A DNA stretch of 64,000 nucleotides from Mediterraneibacter agrestimuris. GTDB taxonomy: Bacteria; Bacillota; Clostridia; Lachnospirales; Lachnospiraceae. Position 1 is the stretch's first letter; the number at the start of each line of letters is the position of its first letter. Both the position numbers and the translations under genes were made by a program. This document shows, piece after piece, positions 59,735 through 64,000 of this stretch. Below the pieces are notes generated by a model. The model did not search any database and had not been told where the DNA came from. It saw nothing but the letters and a program-made list of their open reading frames with translations. The stretch covers positions 1 to 64,000 of the forward strand of contig NZ_CALPDG010000007.1 in assembly GCF_943193195.1 (NCBI RefSeq), given 5' to 3'.

Positions 59735-60745
59735 ATGGCTAAGGATGTGACGTTGGCAGATATAGCAGCAAAAGTTGGGGTTAGTAATGTTGCTGTGTCA
59801 AAAGCATTGTCCGGAAAGCAGGGGGTGAGTGATGAACTCAGAGTCAAGATCAAAACTATTGCGGATGAAATGGGGTACGTCTCTAATACAACATCCAAGC
59901 CAGAGACTGGAAATATTGGTGTAATTATTCCTGAAAATTATTATGGATTTTCTATTTCATTTTATGGACAGCTTTATGAAAAGGTTGTAAGGGCTTTATA
60001 TGACAATCAATATTTCGGGATTCTGGAATTACTTACAAATGAAGATGAAAAAGCAGGTAATATTCCGAAAGTAATGCAAGATGGCAAGGTGGATGGATTA
60101 ATCTTTCTTGGGCAAATGGATGAGAGATATATTATTAATATGGTGAAGCAAACGGAACTGCCGGTGTTTTTTTTAGATACCTATGTTCCTTTTATAGAAC
60201 TTGATACGGTTATTTCGGATGGATACTATGGGACTTATCAGTTAACAAACTATTTAATAGAATTAGGACATAGAAAAATTGGATATGTAGGCAGTGTGGA
60301 TGTAACCAGCAGTATCGCGGACAGATATTGGGGATACAGGCATTCATTGAGGGAGAACCGGATTGCGTTTGAACCGGAATGGGAGATACCTGATCGTGGT
60401 GAAAACGGAAAGCTCCTTGAGAAAATACTGGAAGAGCCGGGGGATTTGGATGCTTTTGTGTGTAACTGTGATGGGACAGCCCAGATTTTGATTAGAAATC
60501 TTGAAGAGGCCGGATATCGAGTGCCGGAAGATTTTTCAGTGGTTGGATTTGATAATTTTTTACCGATAGGTATGAATGAACATCAGATTACTTCTTATGA
60601 AGTCGATATGGAACGTATGGCGGAAATGTGTGTAAAAGGATTGATCAAAAAAATCAAACATAAGAAATATGACAGTGGGATTCAGATTATAACAGGAAGA
60701 ATAGTTAAAAAGAAGACTGTAAAAAGTCGGAATAAAGGTAATTGA
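59735..60745 (+). CDS. LacI-family transcriptional regulator of the downstream sugar ABC operon
   Basis: A 336-residue regulator: helix-turn-helix VTLADIAAKVGVSNVAVSKA with hinge, then a sugar-sensing domain (IGVIIPENYYGFSISFYGQL, DGLIFLGQMDERYI, LGHRKIGYVGS, FSVVGFDNFLPIG). The start follows AATGGAGGAATTGTG. It precedes, in the same direction, a sugar ABC operon separated by a terminator, and the palindrome at 60953-60965 is its probable operator. Confidence 0.9.
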   Translation: MAKDVTLADIAAKVGVSNVAVSKALSGKQGVSDELRVKIKTIADEMGYVSNTTSKPETGNIGVIIPENYYGFSISFYGQLYEKVVRALYDNQYFGILELLTNEDEKAGNIPKVMQDGKVDGLIFLGQMDERYIINMVKQTELPVFFLDTYVPFIELDTVISDGYYGTYQLTNYLIELGHRKIGYVGSVDVTSSIADRYWGYRHSLRENRIAFEPEWEIPDRGENGKLLEKILEEPGDLDAFVCNCDGTAQILIRNLEEAGYRVPEDFSVVGFDNFLPIGMNEHQITSYEVDMERMAEMCVKGLIKKIKHKKYDSGIQIITGRIVKKKTVKSRNKGN

Positions 60746-60746
60746 G

Positions 60747-60777
60747 GAAGGGTGATTTATGATCACTCTTCTTTTTT
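60747..60777 (+). terminator. terminator after the LacI gene
   Basis: GAAGGGTGAT (60747-60756) and ATCACTCTTC (60762-60771) form a stem with one mismatch pair, followed by six T. Confidence 0.85.
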
Positions 60778-60926
60778 AATTAAATTAAGTTAAACAAAAG
60801 GTTGTGTTTCAAGCGGGGAAGATATATAAAATAAAAGAAAAATAGTAATAATAGACAAAAAACGATTACAATTATTTGCTAAATTGACGAAAATGAAAAG
60901 TACATATGTTTATTAATGAAAAAATA

Positions 60927-60965
60927 TTGAGTTTGTTAAGTTAATATGTTATAGTTAATTTAACT
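60927..60965 (+). promoter_or_regulatory. promoter and operator of the second ABC operon
   Basis: TTGAGT (60927-60932), 17 bases, TATAGT (60950-60955). AGTTAATTTAACT (60953-60965) is a perfect odd-centred palindrome overlapping the -10, and GTTAAGTTAAT lies in the spacer. Both fit binding of the LacI regulator encoded just upstream. Confidence 0.65.
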
Positions 60966-61015
60966 TAAAAGTAAGTCTATAAAAAAGAAAAGGAGAATAG
61001 TTATGAAGAAAAACA

Positions 61016-62374
61016 TTGAAACGGGTACTGACAGTAGTACTTGGAGCAACGATGGTTATGTCACTTACAGCTTGTGGAGGCAAAAAGGAGAAGGTTGAAA
61101 AGCAAGAGGTAGACGTAACGATTGATCAGATTAAGCTGGGAGAGGACTATACGGATATCAAAGCGGATCTGAAATTCCTGACACACAAGACAGATGTTGT
61201 CGATACTACTTTTAAGGGATATGTTGAAGAATTTCAAAAAATGTATCCGAATATTAATGTCGAATACGAAGGAATTACAAATTATGCAGATGATATTACA
61301 ACACGTCTTACCACAGGTGACTGGGGAGATATCTGTATGATTCCTATGACAGTGGATAAGGATGAACTTGGAAATTATTTTGCTGCTTTGGGAGAAAAAG
61401 AAAAGCTTTCGGAAATATATGAAGGCAAGTTCCTGGAAGCATATTCTTATGAGGACACTTCTTATGGCGTTCCGTCTATGGCAAATGTTCAGGGGGTTGT
61501 ATATAACAAGGCAGTGTTTGAGGATGCAGGAATAACAGAAGTTCCTAAAACACCGGATGAATTTTTGGATGCGCTGCAAAAAATTAAAGACAATACAGAT
61601 GCAATCCCGCTTTATACAAACTTTGCGGCAGGATGGACCATGACAGCATGGGATGCATATATTGACGGGGGAGCAACCGGAGATCCAGATTTTGCATATG
61701 AAGGATTGACAAAGGGAGAAAATCCGTTTTCTGACAGAGGTGACGGCACCGGTCCGTATGCTGTATATAACACTTTATATGAAGCTGTAAAACGTGGACT
61801 TACTGAAGAAGATCCGACTACAACTGACTGGGAAGGAAGTAAGGGAATGCTAAACAGCGGTAAGATTGGATGCATGGCTCTCGGCTCATGGTCACTGGTT
61901 CAAATGCAGCAGGCTGGAGATAATGCAGATGATATTGGATATATGGCATTTCCTATTACAGTTGACGGAAAACAGTATATTGCAGCCGGTGGTGATTATA
62001 ACTATGGTATTAACTGCAATAGCTCAACAGATAATCAGATTGCTGCAATGTGCTATATTAAATGGCTGCTGGAAGAATCCGGATTTGCACAGGGAGAGGG
62101 CGGATTATCTGCAGTAATCGGAGCTGAGATGCCGGATGCACTTGCGGCATTGGAAGGTGTAGAGCTTGTAGTTAACAATCCGGCTCCAAGTGAGGATGTG
62201 AACTTATTTAATGATGTAAATAATGAGTCTGAGTTGGGAATCAATGTATCCGGAGCAATACCTAAAGAAATTGTTGAAGAAGCTACAGCTGGTACAAAAA
62301 CGATGGAAGATATGGTGAATGAATGGAATGAAAAATGGACAGCTGCTCAGGAGTCTAATGGTATTACATATTAA
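61016..62374 (+). CDS. sugar-binding lipoprotein of an ABC transporter, start shifted by one base
   Basis: The frame from TTG 61016 encodes a signal peptide ending MSLTAC (lipobox) and a family 1 sugar-binding protein of about 450 residues (YNKAVFEDAGITEVPKTPDE, WDAYIDGGATGD). The best start is ATG 61003, seven bases after AGGAG, but it is out of frame. With one A fewer in AAAAA (61009-61013) it would read MKKTLKRVLTVVLG, a normal lipoprotein signal. As given, ATG 61003 leads to a stop after 31 codons. Either a sequencing indel, a slippage switch or a disabled gene. Confidence 0.8.
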   Translation: MKRVLTVVLGATMVMSLTACGGKKEKVEKQEVDVTIDQIKLGEDYTDIKADLKFLTHKTDVVDTTFKGYVEEFQKMYPNINVEYEGITNYADDITTRLTTGDWGDICMIPMTVDKDELGNYFAALGEKEKLSEIYEGKFLEAYSYEDTSYGVPSMANVQGVVYNKAVFEDAGITEVPKTPDEFLDALQKIKDNTDAIPLYTNFAAGWTMTAWDAYIDGGATGDPDFAYEGLTKGENPFSDRGDGTGPYAVYNTLYEAVKRGLTEEDPTTTDWEGSKGMLNSGKIGCMALGSWSLVQMQQAGDNADDIGYMAFPITVDGKQYIAAGGDYNYGINCNSSTDNQIAAMCYIKWLLEESGFAQGEGGLSAVIGAEMPDALAALEGVELVVNNPAPSEDVNLFNDVNNESELGINVSGAIPKEIVEEATAGTKTMEDMVNEWNEKWTAAQESNGITY

Positions 62375-62436
62375 TATTAGTCAGTGGGGTGAAAATCCCA
62401 CTTTTTAATAGGGAGAAAGGAGTGTGTAGAGGGTTT

Positions 62437-63420
62437 ATGAATACGAAAAAGATGAAAAGTTTTTCAGCGTGGCTTAAATCAGGGAAGGTTAATCAAAAAC
62501 TGGTAATAATTACATTCATGTTAGTGCCGTTAACTTTATTAATTGTGTTTACATATATTCCTTTTGGAAAAATGATAGGATTTAGTTTCTATGATATGAA
62601 ATACATCGGTGACAGAGAATTCGTAGGATTTCAGAACTATCTGGAAGTTTTCACCAGAAAAGACTGTTTTAGTGCATTAAAGCTAAGCGGTTATTACATT
62701 GTGGCTTCTTTTATTCAGCTTGGACTGGCATTATATTTTGCATATATTTTGAGTTTTAAAACAAAAGCCGGTGGAGTCTTTAAAGGGTTTATGTTTTTCC
62801 CTTATCTGGTATGTGGTATTGCGGTAGGTTTTATTTTCAAATTCTTTTATACCAGAGGATTTGTTTTGGATACAGTCCTGCAATGGTGCGGATTTGAACT
62901 GGAGAACTTACCATACTGGTTAAAGGATACAAGTATCAACAATATCTCTGTAGCCGCAACTTCAATTTGGCGGTATATGGGACAGAATATGGTAATGTTC
63001 ATCGGAGCAATCATGTCTGTAGATGCTTCTCTTTATGAAGCGGCAGCGATCGACGGGGCAAATGGATTTCAGAAATTTAGATATATTGTTCTTCCGAGTA
63101 TCAAAACGATCATCGTATTGAATATGATTCTTTCCATAACGGGTTCACTCAGTGTGTTTGAACCGCCTTATGTTATTACAGGAGGCAACTTCGGTACAGG
63201 AACTTACTTTGTAATTATGAATAAGCTGGCACATGAAAGTCAGAAAGTTGGTCTGGCATCAGCTATGGCGATCGTATTGTTAGTTCTGATCATGATTGTT
63301 ACCCTGATTCAGAAGGGTATTGAAAGATACTACTTTGGTGTAGGTGATCATGAGGCGGTCAGGGCAGTGAGAAAACGTAAAAAACAGATGGAATTACAGG
63401 CGAAGGGAGGCGTAAAATAA
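62437..63420 (+). CDS. sugar ABC transporter permease (MalF/UgpA type)
   Basis: About 327 residues from ATG 62437 (AGAGGG nearby; earlier in-frame GTG starts at 62389 and 62422 are possible). Seen are LVPLTLLIVFTYIPFGKMIG, about six helices and the EAA region YEAAAIDGANGFQKFRYIVL contacting an ATPase, then ITGGNFGTGTYFVIM. Its TAA overlaps the next ATG. It works with the binding protein before it and the permease after it. Confidence 0.92.
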   Translation: MNTKKMKSFSAWLKSGKVNQKLVIITFMLVPLTLLIVFTYIPFGKMIGFSFYDMKYIGDREFVGFQNYLEVFTRKDCFSALKLSGYYIVASFIQLGLALYFAYILSFKTKAGGVFKGFMFFPYLVCGIAVGFIFKFFYTRGFVLDTVLQWCGFELENLPYWLKDTSINNISVAATSIWRYMGQNMVMFIGAIMSVDASLYEAAAIDGANGFQKFRYIVLPSIKTIIVLNMILSITGSLSVFEPPYVITGGNFGTGTYFVIMNKLAHESQKVGLASAMAIVLLVLIMIVTLIQKGIERYYFGVGDHEAVRAVRKRKKQMELQAKGGVK

Positions 63421-64000
63421 TGACATTTGCAGGAATTAAAAGAATTGTATGGTCGATTTTTAAATATGTTTCTTTGATTTTGGGATCATTTATTTCTATA
63501 CTCCCGGTTGTTGTTTGTATTATTACTGCTTTTAAGACACCGGATGAATATGCATCTACAAATGTTATGACGCTTCCACAGAGCTGGGCATATATTGAAA
63601 ATTTTGTTCAGGCGTGGTCGCAGGCAAACATGGGCATTGCATTTCGTAACTCAACTATTATTTTGATGTTTGTGTTGGCAGGCTCTATTATGACCGGTTC
63701 TATGCTGGCATATGTGCTGAGTCGATTTAAATTTAAAGGAAACGGTTTGATTAGAAACTTGTTTTTGTTTGCATCCCTCCTTCCGGGTATTGCAATGCAG
63801 GTATCTGTATATCAGATTATGTACAGTCTGGGATGGATCAATTTCCTGCCGGGTTACATCATTATGATGTGTGGTACGGATATCATTTCCATATATATAT
63901 TTATCCAGTTTTTTGAAAATATATCCACATCTCTGGATGAATCGGCAATTATGGATGGATGTACTTACTTTGGCGTATTTTTCCGGATTCTGTTTCCGCT
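63420..64000 (+). CDS. sugar ABC transporter permease (MalG/UgpE type), partial
   Basis: ATG 63420 overlaps the previous stop (TAATG) and the frame stays open to the window end, giving about 193 residues. Seen are ISILPVVVCIITAFKTPDEY, SWAYIENFVQAWSQANMGI, MLAYVLSRFKFKGNGL and the EAA-type segment DESAIMDGCTYFGVFFRILF at the edge. It is the second permease; the C-terminal third lies outside the window. Confidence 0.92.
   Translation, partial: MTFAGIKRIVWSIFKYVSLILGSFISILPVVVCIITAFKTPDEYASTNVMTLPQSWAYIENFVQAWSQANMGIAFRNSTIILMFVLAGSIMTGSMLAYVLSRFKFKGNGLIRNLFLFASLLPGIAMQVSVYQIMYSLGWINFLPGYIIMMCGTDIISIYIFIQFFENISTSLDESAIMDGCTYFGVFFRILFP

Overview
The window looks like a chromosome segment of a gut Lachnospiraceae (Clostridia, Blautia/Ruminococcus gnavus-like). 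Supporting this are the AT-leaning low-GC Firmicutes codon use, strong AGGAGG ribosome binding sites, a short-form glycogen phosphorylase, a type-2 OMP decarboxylase with PyrK/PyrD, an indolepyruvate:ferredoxin oxidoreductase, TnpV-type mobile remnants and lipoprotein sugar ABC systems. The genus is inference. No rRNA, tRNA or CRISPR array was recognised.

Core part, 1-42 kb. An esterase and a condensation-domain/membrane protein are followed by a permease gene pair fused out of frame by a deletion. Next comes an alpha-glucan operon (LacI regulator facing glgP, malQ, neopullulanase-like GH13 and alpha-glucosidase). A trehalose locus follows (treR, PTS EIIBCA, treC) with at least three TreR-type operator copies in the intergenic region. 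The pyrimidine genes pyrF-pyrK-pyrD and pyrE flank iorA-iorB-paaK (aryl-pyruvate oxidation and aryl-CoA formation). VanZ-like and small membrane proteins and a long M29 aminopeptidase lead into purE and purM-purN-purD. A Crp regulator, a hemerythrin/response-regulator fusion, thioredoxin, a sugar ABC operon with a small membrane protein, an AraC regulator and a GMP synthase without its glutaminase active site complete this part.

Accessory part, 42.2-59.7 kb. Immediately after guaA lies a decayed integrative mobilizable element: XRE repressor, small HTH protein, tyrosine integrase, MobC-like protein, a RepA-like ATPase fused by deletion to the tail of a MobV relaxase, and a broken tnpV. Cargo follows: several GNAT acetyltransferases, a KilA-N protein containing a 30-bp palindrome, and a truncated DUF4062 gene ending in a second, deleted copy of the element's XRE gene. 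Beyond that scar are a broken FMN reductase, an aldo/keto reductase with a start lesion, an iron alcohol dehydrogenase and a MerR regulator with a 19-bp-spacer promoter. The most notable locus is 54.36-55.08 kb. It has the layout of a type III (RNA-protein) toxin-antitoxin system of the CptIN type: promoter, about 47-nt tandem repeats, terminator, then a toxin gene. The toxin reading frame carries two in-frame stop codons. Next come an IS110 remnant, DUF3788 and DUF3795 proteins, a TetR-flavodoxin pair, a free-standing HNH-like nuclease-domain protein, and an orphan FeoB-associated Cys-rich peptide behind an iron-box-like promoter.

The last 4 kb is a second sugar ABC operon with its own LacI regulator. 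Its binding-protein gene has a one-base shift in an A5 run just after the best start codon, and its second permease runs off the window end. Overall the window combines intact storage-glucan, trehalose and nucleotide metabolism with a heavily rearranged hotspot next to guaA.
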